This document shows, piece after piece, positions 63,983-64,000 of a stretch of 64,000 nucleotides of DNA; the first letter of the stretch is position 1; each line of letters starts with the position of its first letter. Source of the stretch: Anaerolineaceae bacterium (GTDB lineage Bacteria; Chloroflexota; Anaerolineae; Anaerolineales; Anaerolineaceae); contig JAQTMA010000003.1 in NCBI GenBank assembly GCA_028714615.1, positions 1 to 64,000 on the forward strand, read 5' to 3'. The notes under the pieces are model-generated. The model was not told the DNA's origin. It saw only the letters and a list, made by a program, of their open reading frames with translations, and ran no database searches. The position numbers were made by a program, and so were the translations under genes.

Positions 63983-64000
63983 TACAATAGATTCGAGATC

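Overview
The window is almost entirely a surface-polysaccharide locus. It resembles a monoderm-type bacterium such as a member of Chloroflexota (Anaerolineae-like). That guess is inference: it rests on the mix of secreted GH39-like proteins, an immune-inhibitor-A-like protease, a bi-domain oxidoreductase beside a heparinase-like protein, and the absence of any outer-membrane export (Wza) or lipid A gene. No rRNA, tRNA or CRISPR array was seen.

Layout. From about 49.3 kb down to the left edge every convincing gene is on the minus strand, so transcription runs right to left. A near-consensus sigma70 promoter lies at 49657-49685, with a leader of about 400 nt. The first block (49.3-46.8 kb) holds a chain-length (Wzz) protein and a TPR/carbohydrate-binding protein. 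The second (46.7-35.9 kb) is a tightly overlapping sugar-nucleotide module: RfbF, RfbG, RfbH, a flavin reductase, an SDR, a C-methyltransferase, a thiamine-diphosphate (YerE-like) enzyme, an acetaldehyde dehydrogenase, a 4-hydroxy-2-oxovalerate aldolase and a second SDR. Together these should make CDP-linked 3,6-dideoxy, branched-chain sugars. The third (35.7-25.8 kb) is the Wzx/Wzy assembly set: flippase, two GT2 and three GT4 glycosyltransferases, Wzy polymerase and the initiating polyprenyl-phosphate sugar transferase.

Further left (25.8-18.9 kb) are a DUF2142-type membrane protein, GDP-mannose dehydratase and the dTDP-rhamnose genes rfbC-B-A-D. rfbB carries an in-frame amber codon. A small unit encoding a GxxExxY protein, framed by 31-bp inverted repeats, sits between rfbC and rfbB. 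Next (18.9-5.9 kb) come an ABC polysaccharide exporter (Wzm/Wzt) and large multidomain glycosyltransferases, including a methyltransferase-GT2-GT2 fusion, a GT-C membrane transferase and a duplicated-domain secreted protein. The left end has a DinB-like protein, a lipoprotein, a second Wzz-like protein, a second Wzy/ligase-like protein and a truncated secreted zinc protease.

Right of 49.8 kb the genes are mostly on the plus strand: two paralogous secreted GH39-like glycosidases and a GT-C transferase paralogous to the one near 13 kb. A minus-strand ligase-TPR protein follows, then two GT87-like membrane proteins and a strikingly GC-rich pair (bi-domain oxidoreductase plus heparinase II/III-like protein). 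The window ends with an 18-bp tandem repeat and two perfect palindromes.

How it works together: the nucleotide-sugar genes supply dTDP-rhamnose, GDP-6-deoxymannose-type sugars and CDP-dideoxy/branched sugars. Glycosyltransferases assemble repeat units on a polyprenyl carrier, and two export routes (Wzx/Wzy and Wzm/Wzt) are both encoded. The strongest candidate for new chemistry is the CDP-sugar/TPP-enzyme/aldolase-dehydrogenase module.
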